Below, in pieces: positions 53,101 through 64,000 of a stretch of DNA of 64,000 nucleotides. The position numbers and the translations under genes are program-made. Numbering within the stretch: the stretch's first letter is position 1; the number at the start of each line of letters is the position of its first letter. This DNA is from Phoronis australis (taxonomy: Eukaryota; Phoronida; Phoronidae), in NCBI GenBank assembly GCA_002633005.1, contig NMRA01000016.1, positions 462,300 to 526,299 of the forward strand. The letters are read 5' to 3'. The notes below the pieces were generated by a model that saw only the letters and a program-made list of their open reading frames with translations, made no database searches and was not told the DNA's origin.

Positions 53101-56100
53101 TTAAGGAAATACCGCAGCACACGGCAAAAGTAACCAAGCCAAAAATTACCCAGAATTCCCCTTCAAGACCACTGAGTGCAGGTCGAGTACAAGTGGAATT
53201 CAATGTCGGAGCAACAAGCTGGACTGACAAGTTCATACCAAAAATCTAGTTTTAAGAACCCACAATCTAACGCTTACTGGAGAAGACAGTGCGGCTTAGT
53301 GGTTTGAGCTCCGGACTCCCGTTTGGGAGACCTGGGTTCGAATGATGGCTTTACTGAGTGACAATCGAGCACTGCATGAAGGAGTCTCCTACTCCTGTAT
53401 GCAAGGGAATGAATGAGAACCTAGATATAATGCGAAAGCGATTTCCGGGGCTGGGCTCATATTTAAAAAAAAATAATGCTTACTGATAGTGATATCAATT
53501 CAGACCATTGCTTTAAGCTTGGTGTCAACCCGTAAACCACTGCCACAGCCTAACATTTGTAAAGAAAATTATATTCCTTAACTACGATCAAGTTATTCAC
53601 ATTGAGTAATTAACCGAGAATACAGCACTGTGGGATCCTCTTTGAGACCTTGGCTGAACACTGCGAATGACGACATCGCATAGCTCCCACTGTGCTCAAC
53701 TTTAAACCAGTCGACAACATCGCCATTATCAGTCGTGACAAAAAGTGCAATTTGTCCCATTGTCTCTGACATTTACTGTACATTTAAAAAAGTTGTAAAA
53801 ACTTGTCGCTGAACTCACACTGCATGGTCTATGCTGCTGGTTGCGATCATCTCCACCACCCAGTAGATTTAGACTGGCTCCATGTGGACGCAGGGCTGTG
53901 GTGCGCATGCTGACCATGGTGCCCTCAAACGAGCGTAACTGAAGAGACAGAAATAGTCTTGGAATTCACTTTCAGTAACTAGTGGCAACAAGAGAATGAC
54001 AGTTTTTAACGCATGTAGGTTCAACAAAACCAGTGTTACAGTTGACAGGCAAAATAACCAGTGTGCCATGGTGACACAAGTTTATAGTCCAGCAAGAGTT
54101 ACCAGTTTGCAGACATTCAATGATATACATAAATGTTCTACCACTGAAAAAGTACTGGTAAACTTACATCAACCATTGCAAGGTTGACAAACTGTCTCAC
54201 TAACTGGACACACATCCTCCAACAACAGTGTTATCCCACAAAAGCAATTTCGTCACAAGTTGTATTTCTTATCTCAGGTACCACCACTAAATTCTCACAA
54301 ACACATTTCTTTCTTCACAATCCATAGTTATAATCATTCTTTAATAAGTCATATATGCATGCGCGCACCCAGGGGGGGATCTTGGGGGTGCGACCCCCCA
54401 TTTGGCGAAGTGGGCAAAAAGGTCAGCATCAGAGAAACAAAAAGTCCGAGAAAAAAGTCCACTAAAAGGAACGAATGCACAATTCATAGCTCTGAACGTA
54501 GTACCCTGTTTTTTTAGTCCCCCGTTTTTTCTTAGTAAAAGGTTCACACTGTCAAAAATTCGAGCCCCCCCCCCCTATATTTTAGGCTGGGTGCATGCAT
54601 GATATATGTTTATTGGTGTGTGGCAGGTGTTTGGCACACAGTGTAACAAATCTATCTTCATACTATACAACTGGAGGGGTGCCAATGCAATTCATAAAAA
54701 ATGTGTTTGTAAGAATAGAATTGTGGTACATCAGGACAGAACCACAGCTCGTGAGATAAGAATCAAATTCATGATAAGAGAATGTTGTAAATGAGAATGT
54801 GCCTGTGGTGCACGAGGGAGGAAAATTGATTGCCACAATCAAAGTTAAACACAAGATATTTCGAAAAAGCACAACACAGTTTTATATTGCACTGTGGTTC
54901 CTAACAAAATGAAACAATTGACAATGAATGCTTTGAACTTTTACAACATCACAATGTGAGACGGTAACCAGGAAGTCTTACTGTCGGTACAGGAGGATTG
55001 CCAGGGGACACCACAGTGTCTGGCTTGTACTCTGCTGGACCATTGTTGACATTAGGCATCTGTTGATTGCGTGCGGAACTGGTCACCTGAAGAGGGCGTC
55101 GACCAACAATTACAGGGAAATACGGCCCCATGGCGGCCTTCTGCTCTGCACCTACAAACAGAAAGAGAGAGAGCTGGGTGAGTTTCACCAATGTAAACCA
55201 TGAGATAGACATTAAAAAATGATAAAAAATGAGAGTATCTAATATGTAAACAAGTTCGAAACTGAAAAAAAATGCCGTGTAGAGAGATACCACTACCTGG
55301 CACTATTTTTAATAAGAACTCTGTCACAAACATGCAGTAATTGAAGAAATAAACATTGTCGTCTCAAGGCAAGATGCACAAACAATTTTGCACATTTTCA
55401 TAAAGAATTACGATGGAAATGAGCTCACACAAAATTCTTGAACAATTTCACACTTGACACAGCTACCACCAGGTGTCTCTGTGGTCAAGCCTACCTTCCA
55501 ACAGGTCCTGAATGTTCCTACAGTGCTGATGACACTCCTTGGCATACTCCCATATCTTCCTTGTTTCCATAGACAATTGCTCCACCCCACTGTCATGCTG
55601 TAAGGTCACTGATGTACCATCAGCCTCAATGATGCGTGTTGATTGGCTGGTGAAGCTGACCTTTGACCCATCCCAGAAGGCCACCTCACAGTCTGCACTG
55701 GGTGAGTTCTCCATCAGCATACACTTGGCTTTGTGGGTGTACATCGTGACTTTGGGAGTCTTGGAGCGGACGAGGTTAACAAAGCGCGCTGCATACTGAT
55801 ACTTCTTCCAATACTTCTGGGGCAGGCTGGAGTACGTGTAGGCATGTTTGACCTCACTGGGAGGGGAGCAAGGTCGCTCAGCTGTGGGGTCATTCCTACC
55901 AGGCTTGGGCTGGTAAACACGTATCTATAGAGGAAGTCACACTAGTCAGACAACTGACAATAAGTAACACATCATAGACACCCTACTAAGTCATTTACTA
56001 ACTCATTTGATGTATCTAATATTGTTACAAGGCGCGAAATTCACAAGTGCTTTTGCATAAAGCACTACGCGTGAAATTTCATCTGAGCACAAGGACATTT

Positions 56101-59100
56101 CTCTTACTAGATGGTTTGGTTCTGATAAATAGCCTCCTCTTTAAATGCCTTTCATTTCTAGACTGAAGTTTTCGCTGTGAATGTTACCTAAGGTGTGGTG
56201 GAAATTTATGATAATGCACCCACCACAGACAAAACACGTTTGTCTTATGGAAAACAGGTCCATAAAGTGCATGGATGTATTTTGGGCCTCATGAATGCTT
56301 CTAAGTCTGGAGGTAAACTGTTGCTATTAATCGATGAACACAATGCTAATGTACAAAATTTGTTTTCATTTCAAGCAATGTTTTTGATTATTAAAAAAAA
56401 TCCCTCCTTGCAAGCCGTTCAAGTAATGGATACATCTTAAAGAACCATTGTGTTGTTGAGTACCCTGGTGACAATCGGCGCATTCGATGCAGGGGAGGGT
56501 GCAGGATTTTGAGTTGGGGGGGGNGCCAAATGGAAGGAGCATGGCCCCCTTTAAATCCGCCACTGGGATGGTGAGCACAGAAGAAACGTCCATTAAAACT
56601 TTTAGAACAAAACAGTATGTTGAACAACAAATACCACCCAACCTTGTCTCCATCATGTGATATCCGACAGATCTCCACCACTCGCTCTAAGCCATCCTTA
56701 GACTTCAGAAACTCCACACAGGTGTCGCCACTCTCCAGTATATTAAGCTGTCGAAATGTCATACAACTCATTCATAAATTAGGTTAGGAAAAATGCACCA
56801 CAAATTAACATTCTCCACACTTTGTCACGATGATGGCAAAACGTGAATTGCTTGATATATTCCACGAAAACAGTTGTAGAAAACAGGCAAGCTTGAATCT
56901 AAATGTAAACAGACAAAATTAAGAATGAGAATGGTGGACATTATGAGTCAGTTTGAAGGAGAACACACTGTCATTAACAGCTTATTATTTAAAATGACTT
57001 ATTCTTATTAAAATGACCTGGGCAAGAAATTGAATTTCGTGGCTCAAAAGTTATCCCCCTATATTAATATAGGTGCCCCGGTCGAAGGGGTCTGAAAGGT
57101 GGGGCCCCTATATCAATACAGGAGGCCCCCTCAAATTCAATTTCTTGCCCATGTCACTTCAATAAGAATAAGTCATTTTAAATAATTAGCCGTTCATTAC
57201 AGTCTCAGCTGTTTTTAGTGTATACAACAGAAATCGCTCAATGAAAATTGCTCATGTCTGTATCACATATTTCCGTGTTGGTGCATTGAACAATGAAACA
57301 GTAACTTTACCACAGCGTTTTTTGTCTTCTGCCTAATTGGTCGAAGCCTTTTAGTACTGAAGCGTGCCACAACCTTGTCAATACCACCGGATTGTGAGGC
57401 CTGATATTTGTCCACTCTACCATCACAACATGGTTGTTGGCCAGAGAGCTGTGCCTTATAGTTTGAATGGCGAGAGTCCATTTCCGTCTCAAGGACAGAG
57501 TCCAGAGGTGGATAGGAGGGCTTCTGGTTGCTGCGGTAACGATGGCTACCAACGCTTGACATGGTTGCCATGGTATCGCGCCCACTGTCAATAGACGCCT
57601 CAGAAATGTGCTGTAATATTAAATGGTGGTTTTTAAAGAACTGTTAACAATCCACAAACACTTAAAATCATAAAGCTGACATCAATCTGCTTTTCGTCGA
57701 AAAATGATGATTCTTGATTTAGAAAACTTAGAATTACAAAATTGGTCTCAACTTAGTCCTTACTTAGATACGAGGAAATTCCTGGGTTTGGAAAGATCTG
57801 ACACTTTGTCATTGCTTGTAACCACACTCTATACATTGTCTTGTCCTGGTGTCATTTTATGTGCTGAACAAGATGTCATGCAGTACTGAACAGCCAGTTA
57901 TTTCAAATCCAAGAAACCATAGCTCATCTGAGTAAGAACAAGCGAAGTGATGTGTATAATACTCGGCATAATGGAATGCCGTAAGAAATGACCACGATCC
58001 TCAGAACACTTACCACATAGAGGAAATTATACTAATTGAATAAAAATCTTACCGCTCTTCACAAAACTCTAACCACGCACTACAAGAACTCTTACCACGC
58101 ACAGGGAACTCTTGCCACAGAGAGGCACACATACAACACACCACTGAGTTCTAGCACTGAAAGTTGTGTGTTGTAGAAATTCTAGCTGGACACGACAGAG
58201 TTATATGGAGAGGGATCTGTTTGCTTGGTAAGAGTTTAGCTCTGTGGTAAGATGTCTGTGTCCCGTGGAAGGGTTCGATTACCACCTCTTGGATGTATGG
58301 CTGAGCCTGAGACATGCGTGTGGCTCATAGGGAGACAGAAAATCTAATCCTTACTCGCTTGAATTTCTTCTTTTGTCTATACTCCAGCATGGATGTCTTG
58401 GTCATGAATGGATGACTGAGCACCTCTGGTAACCGCAGTCGATCAGCTGGTGACTTCTGCAGCAGTGACTGGATGAGGTCTTTCGCCTCCGCCGACAAAT
58501 GTTCGGGTATGTCGTACTTGGCTCGGATCACCTTACTAAGGGTGCTCTTGACTGCCTCGGTATCGAATGGTGGGTGCCCAACAAGGAACGTATAAAGCAT
58601 GCATCCCAGACTCCAGACGTCAGCCTCCAAGCCATGAGCGTTCCTCATGGCCACCTCCCTGGGGGACACATAGAGCAGGCTCTATGATAAGTGTTTGTGC
58701 CAATACATTCAATTTATTAAGAAGAAAATGTAAAGCGAAACAAACAAACGCTGTTTTCATAATCAAGGTCATCTTCAGATGAGAATGTAAGCTGATGGAT
58801 AATTAGAATAATTATTCACATCACCACCAACCTGGATAAAGTTCAAAATATGAGATAAAATTGACTATTTGAAAGTTTTAGGATTTTCTGTAAATAAACC
58901 GTGTTCATCCTGGTTTAAATCCAGGTCTGTCTGAGTAAACGAACACCCTCCATTTCAAGTTGAATTTCTGCTTCAAAACTTAATTGAATGGGTGTGGGTA
59001 AAATAATTAGCACAAATTTTTGTAGCATATACTCACAAAGATATCTAGCAACAATCACAGCCAGAATGAAAACAGGTCAAAGGTCAATTCACATTAACTA

Positions 59101-62100
59101 CAGAACCAGCATAGGTTGTAAATGCATACTAATACTTTCTCCTGTTTTTAAACAAAAACTACGTGATTGATTTCAGATAATTTTTACAAGATGAGTTAGA
59201 ATTATTCATCCAGAATCCAGACTGCCCATACAACTTACGGTGAAATGTAGTTGGGAGTGCCACACATTGTGAAGTGTTTCTCATCTGGAACGGACAGCTG
59301 AGTAGCCAGACCAAAATCAGCTATTTTCTACAACGAAGAGCAGAGTTTTATAATTGGTGGTACGACACAAACGGACTGAATGTGCACAAAGCACAATGAT
59401 AACAAATAGTGATTCAGAATGAGTAGGTAGTGCGGAGGTTTAGTGTTCACTCAAAGTGTGAAAGTTTGGAACACGCCAATGGTTTAACGCCACTTGACGC
59501 AAGCATTACCAGTCTAGAGTACACGCCAAAAGTGGTTGGACAAATTCCATTTCATTCTGACATGACAGGTCACCCACCCATTACACCAAAAATGGATGAT
59601 GACTCATTATTTCGGCAAAATTCTAACTGTGGAGTAACAATTTTACAGTTTTCGCCTTTGGCATATTACCTGTCATCCATGATTATGACCCACGACTATT
59701 ACAATAAACTTTGCTTTCTTTCAGCTCTGATTGTTCCTTTATTTTAGCATGTGCTGTAGGATAGTGAACGTCATTTGACTGATGAACAGTGGATATAAAA
59801 TTACATAGGCAGATTACATGGCAAGTCTTCAGCAAACTCCTCAGGGAGTTGAAATGGATGAAGCATGAACAGTTCTGCAGTCTGAGAAATATTGTGAAAA
59901 GCTTTATTACTTTAAATACCATAATTTTTATCAATTATGGAGTGGGTACTTAAACATCCGGAGACCGTGCTCTATGCCCAGTTTCTAGCGACAAAAGCAA
60001 GAGCTTGCAAAATCACGCCCCACAAAAAGGTGTTTCACAAGTACGCTTGGGTGTTTATTAACCTATGCTAGCAAAATGGCCGCCACTGTAGCGATCGGTC
60101 AGTGGGGTTGGAATATTGAACTATGAGACTGTTTTCGTTCCATAAGCAAAGATTTTTTGTCGAAAGTGCAAGTTAGTGTTTTGGGGTTCATAGAATTAGC
60201 CCAGATTTTGTCTACAGTAATTCTTGCACCTTATCAATACCATAATGTCACTACTTCTACTGTTGCTGAGGAACAGAAACTAACATACTCCTAAAAGACA
60301 CAACATGCGTTAATGTTGTCTTGGTTAAATTACATACCGCAAACGTTTAATTGCATAGAATACTGTAAAGACTTACAACGTCCATGTCAGCTGTGAGCAG
60401 CAGATTGGCCAGAGTTAGGTCCCTGTGTACAATTTTGAATGAGTGAAGGTAAAGCATGCCCTCGATGATAGACTTGAGGAAGTGATGGGCTGGAAACACA
60501 GTTAGTACATGACGTTACTTGTTGCTACACAAAAGCGTAAATAAAAGTGTGTCGACACGTGATGGCCCATGACAACCAACACACAGGTGACAGAGGCACT
60601 CAAGAAGTCAAATGCAACATTTGTCTCACAAACACCACCATGCACCACATTATTCAAATAGAAGAGCACCACACAGTGAATGTCATTTTTCTCATTGAAG
60701 AGATGAGTCTGAGTAGAAATTCCCTTATCCGTGAACTTAATACGGTTGTTACCACTTATAGCGGCAATAAGTCCGCAATGCATTCACTCGACAAACTTTT
60801 AATTAGCCATTTACCGCTACGAGATCGTTATTCCATGGAAACATGGTCGGCGCATATAATGACACGTTGTGTCCATAGGGGAATTTTCATAATGGTGCTC
60901 TCTAATGTAATGAGAGCAAGAAAGTGACTTCAGATTGATCAGGACTCAGATTTGGTGGACAGAAATTCATTTACTACATAACGGTACATAAAGATGAAAG
61001 CAAAGGAATAAATCCCCGTCACCACCTCTCATTGTTTGATAAGTTAAAGTTCGCTAAGTTATTTTAGCTTTATTGACACCTGCTGGGATCAAAATTCTCC
61101 CGCTTTATTAGCGGCGACCACCGGCTTTGTCGCAAACACAACTTCGCAGTGGGACATGTATGGAACAGAACGTCCTTGCTCATCAATTGATATTTCAAAA
61201 GGTTAATTGCCTTTTTGTGTAAGGCATTGGTACACCCTTCCTCACAGCAGTGGAAATTTGCCGGCATTATAATAGCAAAGAAGGTGTTAAAATGCTGTTT
61301 ATACCAGTAGGTTGAAAACTCCCGTGCGCATTACATGGGATCTGTAGGTGGCACCGAACGCCTGTCCACCAAAGACCTGATCACCATCTGAATTTCAGTA
61401 TGGCGTGGCCATTTCGAAAGTCAGCTATTAAGCTAATTTGTAAAGCCTGGCCTCCAGCAAGAACGACCTGTCTGGACTTTGAAAGCCTTGAAATCACCTC
61501 CAACTAGTCTAAGGAACAGTGTATGACCAACGCAATGGCGAGTGGTCTTAATCAAGGTTGTTTCGTATGATAGGAGGATTTGTCACTGCTTTAAACCTGT
61601 TCTAAAAACAAACCCAAGGTCTGAGAACCACTAGTTTTACTACATTTGCAGTGAATGGTGAAATGTTGAACTCAGTGATCTGGCAGCTTCAAACCTATAA
61701 ACAGAAATGTCACCTTCATTTTCGCTCAGTGCTCGGCAGGTGGTCTTAAGGTATCGATTCAGCTCCCCTCGTTCACAATACTCCAAGACCAAGTAGACGT
61801 AGTTTGCATCTTCAAAAAAGTTGTATAGCTGTAAAAAAGATTGTATGGTTTAAACAATCGTATAATGCAAATCGTACATGATTTTAATAGTTTGGGACAG
61901 AATAGACCTCAACTGCAGTGCATGGTTAACATTTACACCTCAGTACTAAACATGAGAATGTACCATCTAATAGCAAACATGGGCAAAATTTCTAAGCAAA
62001 AAGCAAAGCACTTCGATGCCTTAATTTTGGCACCAACACCGACCCCATCCTCCTGTGAAAAATAGTTTAAAATGGTGGAAGTTGCAAAATTCCTCTCTTT

Positions 62101-63159
62101 CCATGCATGACTAAAGATTCATAAGTTCATAAGCACTTTTAACTCACACAGTCTCTTGAATTGATGACAACCAAAACTGTGGGGAGGCGCGTTCCCATCA
62201 CCGTAAAACAATTCTCCACCCAAGAGGCCCAGGCACCTTCCCCTTAGGCAAGCAATCACCCTATCACCCTAAGTTATTTTCTAACAATTTACAATTTATT
62301 TTTTGCTAATTTCCCTCACAATCCCTGCTTTATCTCTGATAAAATTTTATGATGTTTTAGTTAAAAAACTATTGTGCACGGAAGCAGCATGTTCCTTTGA
62401 CCAAATGCAGAACACAGACGACCATTTAACAGCATTGTGAGTACTACAGTAGAGCTCACCTCCAGGATGGCTGGATGCTTGAGACGTGAGTGGATCTTCA
62501 CTTCATCCTCTACTCTGGACACCATACCTGCCTGCTGCATCAATTTCTTGTCAATCTGAAAGGTCAAGAGGTCAAGTTAAGCGTACGTAGTTCATTGATG
62601 AAACCTAATGTAAATGATAAAAAAACAGTTCATTTGACCAAGTGCAGGAATGACGCAACTGCCAAATTTCTACACACAACAGATAACTATAAAAGACAGT
62701 GACAAAACAAATTACTGAGGCATTAACACATGTATATAAGATGCCTTAGCAGTCATTTGCTATATTCACACATGTAGAGTGGCATATTAGTGATACCACC
62801 AGACAATTTCTCGAGCACGTCAGTCATGACCAAATGCCTTGCCTTTCAAAGTAAATATTATCAAAATCTTAAAATTTTTTAATGAAAAATGATCAAATTT
62901 AGAGGCTCTTAAGTGAAAGTATACATTTATCAAGTCCTACCCAACCAATTTTTGTTTTCATCAACAATAAAAAGGCTATGCGCAGTTGAAGAAAGTGTGT
63001 GGTACAAACGTTGTTGCAAGTGAAGTAATGCAATGTAGAGAAACATGGTGCAACAGTACAGACCATTTTGATCGCCACTTCCTGCCCTGTGCCGATACAT
63101 TTTGCTCTGTACACGCAAGCGAATCCTCCGCGACCCAGGAGGTTCAAAACCTGGTAACC
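50131..63159 (-). CDS. PLK4: Polo-like kinase 4 (5' end not identified)
   Basis: Minus-strand exons in order: 63064-63159, 62460-62555, 61714-61828, 60377-60489, 59239-59327, 58355-58658, 57311-57610, 56643-56747, 55495-55924, 54982-55151, 53819-53938, 52158-52736, 50707-50813, 50131-50236 (TAG). All phases join, giving 909 residues; the first exon (the residues before GYQVLN) was not found and is probably beyond 64000. The kinase domain runs over residues 1 to about 255: loop [16 protein letters not shown] lysine, [16 protein letters not shown], and the activation segment [15 protein letters not shown]. The linker carries a DSGRDT degron. The cryptic polo-box pair follows ([37 protein letters not shown]), then a Ser/His/Gln-rich linker and polo box 3 ([24 protein letters not shown]). 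PLK4 is the master serine/threonine kinase of centriole duplication. Every signature and its order match; the identification is near certain. Confidence 0.97.
51041..51267. repeat. Long hairpin with about 109-base arms
   Basis: 51041-51149 and 51160-51267 are inverted repeats, with roughly eleven mismatches by eye and a loop of about 10 bases. In a PLK4 intron 51 kb into the window, downstream (transcript sense) of exon 52158-52736. Confidence 0.85.
51652..51830 (+). repeat. tRNA-derived SINE (copy 1 of a pair)
   Basis: tRNA-like head with GAGCTCCGGACTCCCG and a B-box-like GGGTTCAAATCC (51695-51706). A shared tail contains GTCTCCTACTCCT and TGCAAGGGAATGAATGAGAA. It lies in a PLK4 intron and is followed at about 51855-51893 by a GAAA tract. 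Confidence 0.7.
51855..51893 (+). repeat. GAAA microsatellite
   Basis: Imperfect run of GAAA/GGAA units in a PLK4 intron. Confidence 0.8.
52158..52736 (-). CDS. PLK4: PLK4 exon: low-complexity linker running into polo box 3
   Basis: 193 codons, phase 0 at both ends. Most is Ser, Thr, His, Gln and Arg rich without domain features. The last 11 codons ([11 protein letters not shown]) start polo box 3, which continues in 50707-50813 and 50131-50236. Confidence 0.92.
53285..53437 (+). repeat. tRNA-derived SINE (copy 2 of a pair)
   Basis: Same head and tail words as 51652-51830 (GAGCTCCGGACTCCCG, GGTTCGAAT, GTCTCCTACTCCT, TGCAAGGGAATGAATGAGAA), 1.6 kb away in another PLK4 intron and in the same orientation. 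Confidence 0.7.
54359..54601 (+). mobile_element. Inverted-repeat element with CATGCGCGCACCCAG end (second copy)
   Basis: Starts CATGCGCGCACCCAG and ends CTGGGTGCATGCATG, flanked by ATAT-rich sequence. Shares TCAGAGAAACAAAA and AAAAATTCGAGCCCCC with the copy at 1297-1789. It lies in a PLK4 intron and lacks the nested repeat. Confidence 0.65.
54982..56747 (-). CDS. PLK4: PLK4 exons for cryptic polo box (PB1-PB2)
   Basis: Exons 56643-56747, 55495-55924 and 54982-55151 encode the tandem polo boxes that dimerise and bind centriolar recruiters (CEP152 and CEP192 in vertebrates). Diagnostic strings are [55 protein letters not shown] and [13 protein letters not shown]. Confidence 0.94.
56490..56565 (+). 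mobile_element. Short non-autonomous element, hAT-like ends (copy 4, internally deleted)
   Basis: Keeps only the two ends (CAGGGGAGGGTGCAGG and TTAAATCCGCCACTG) around a G-run that contains the one ambiguous base, N at 56524. It lies in a PLK4 intron. Confidence 0.55.
56982..57190. mobile_element. Inverted-repeat element with about 57-base arms
   Basis: Left arm TTATTATTTAAAATGACTTA and onward is the inverse of the right arm ending TAAGTCATTTTAAATAATTA. AAATTCAATTTCTTGCCC pairs with GGGCAAGAAATTGAATTT. The interior is G/C-run rich (GGGGCCCCTATAT). In a PLK4 intron. Confidence 0.7.
57311..57610 (-). CDS. PLK4: PLK4 exon with DSG phosphodegron and linker
   Basis: The 100-codon exon begins [19 protein letters not shown]. 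DSGxxT is the beta-TrCP/Slimb phosphodegron that follows the PLK4 kinase domain and is autophosphorylated to trigger self-destruction. It ends [16 protein letters not shown], the entry to the cryptic polo box. The kinase-to-polo-box linker is only about 100-115 residues, well short of the roughly 300 in human PLK4, unless an exon was missed in 57611-58354. Confidence 0.9.
58205..58300 (+). repeat. tRNA-like sequence (SINE head)
   Basis: TAGCTCTGTGGTAAGATG followed by GGGTTCGATTACC (58271-58283). Not an intact tRNA fold. In a PLK4 intron. Confidence 0.45.
58355..63159 (-). CDS. PLK4: PLK4 kinase-domain exons
   Basis: Six exons encode the catalytic domain. Two of its borders are phase 0 symmetrical 96-base exons (63064-63159 and 62460-62555). 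The catalytic Asp is in HRDLTLAN (60377-60489), the metal-binding DFG and activation-loop Thr are in 59239-59327, and the C-lobe [13 protein letters not shown] through HPFMTK is in 58355-58658. No key residue is missing. Confidence 0.96.
59978..60200 (+). mobile_element. GCGTTCCGTAG family element, diverged copy
   Basis: Shares AAAAGCAAGAGC, GCAAAATCACGC, GCTAGCAAAATGGC and AAGCAAAGATTTTTTGTCG-type blocks in family order. The terminal GCGTTCCGTAG is eroded. In a PLK4 intron. Confidence 0.5.
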
Positions 63160-64000
63160 CTGCAAGCAACAAATCGTTAAACAACTGTCATCGCACGTTT
63201 CAAAATTTAGTGTGTGAGTACCAGAAGCCAGTCTCACACGAAAGAAATTTCTGATTTTCAACACACTGTAAAATGTGTCGTCCCCAGCATTTTTGTACTA
63301 GTATTCTTCTTACCTCCCATTTACCATTTTTTACAAATAATTCAAAACATGTAACTCGCAAACATTGCATCTTAACCACTTACAGTCAAGTTACCTGAAT
63401 ATCAGACGTTTTGGCAAATTTTGCATTATACTTAATTGGAAATACTACGGGTTGTTGTAAATTCTTTACTGAAATAAAGAATTACCTTTACGGAATTGTT
63501 CTGTTACTATATCTAGTCTCCTAAAGCCATATTTAATTTCTGACTGATCTTTATAAACAGCACAACTAGTAAATCCTCAGGGATCCCAAATATCGGAGAC
63601 CATGTTTCTGAATACACCACATTGTGGAAAACTGATAAACCAAGTAATTGGTTTAGGTCACCTTGTTGCCAATTTGCAGCTTATGTTTTAATATATTTGT
63701 TGCTAGAATACAGCTCTGTTCCCAACAAAATTATCCATAAAATGTAATATGATGACAGCACTGCATTGTTTCGATGAATCAGTGCAAATGACTAACGCAT
63801 ATGCAATCTCACTGCAGTTCTTAGTGTCTCTTTGTCTTCTTGATATGGCACACGCGTGTGTAGGGCCAGGGTTTGACTTGAGTTAAAAACAAATGAAAAA
63901 ATGAAACAGTGGAGCCTGTCAGTTAATTGAGATGATTTCATTGTGGAGAAAGATTTCGATTTCAACTTTCATAACCGTTTCATGCGATCATCCGTTTTGG
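63160..64000. other. Probable first intron of PLK4; no exon identified
   Basis: Upstream on the minus strand of the first kinase exon. The frame extends past the acceptor to 63264 but is intronic read-through. I see no ATG-led exon resembling the PLK4 N-terminus, so the start codon is probably beyond the window. Confidence 0.5.

Noticed and set aside
56391-56771. 126-codon minus-strand frame across the N-containing element
   Set aside because: It is the read-through of the real PLK4 exon 56643-56747 into intron and repeat sequence.
62899-63264. Upstream-extended PLK4 N-terminus ([10 protein letters not shown]...) in frame with the kinase exon
   Set aside because: A clear acceptor (ttgcttgcag) lies directly before GYQVLN, and the upstream residues do not resemble a PLK4 start.

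Overview
This is nuclear DNA from an invertebrate animal. Genes have short coding exons split by canonical GT-AG introns of tens of bases to several kilobases, intergenic DNA is AT-rich, and small inverted-repeat elements and tRNA-derived SINEs are scattered throughout. The sequence alone does not fix the phylum. A tandem pair of secreted two-vWA-domain proteins resembles architectures known from mussel byssus and shell matrices, but that is suggestive only.

Four protein-coding loci can be assembled exon by exon. (1) About 689-8499 (+) and (2) 16020-22375 (+) are tandem paralogues. Each encodes a signal peptide followed by two von Willebrand factor A domains bracketed by cysteines. Their exon phases are identical and several exons have identical lengths. 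Copy 1 carries a tyrosine-rich acidic insertion inside the last part of its first vWA domain. (3) About 28353-47637 (+) is a CNBD2-like (cyclic nucleotide-binding domain) gene with three candidate alternative first coding exons, all ending at phase-0 donors, and 12 shared downstream exons. (4) 50131-63159 (-) is PLK4, the centriole-duplication kinase. It is complete from the glycine-rich loop to the stop codon; only the first few codons lie outside the identifiable exons. CNBD2-like and PLK4 converge tail to tail. The PLK4 function (centriole and basal-body assembly) and the mammalian CNBD2 role (cAMP-binding, sperm flagellum) are thematically close, but nothing in the sequence shows a functional link.

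The regions 8500-16019, 22376-28352 and 47638-50130, and the large introns, hold no gene I can support. They do hold many non-autonomous elements: a family with hAT-like ends (4 copies), a GTTCAGTAACGCTAGG-ended family (3 copies), a GCGTTCCGTAG-ended family (5 copies), a CATGCGCGCACCCAG-ended family (2 copies, one with a nested repeat), tRNA-like SINEs, and several strong hairpins, the most striking at 51041-51267. No prokaryotic-type system, virus or CRISPR is present.
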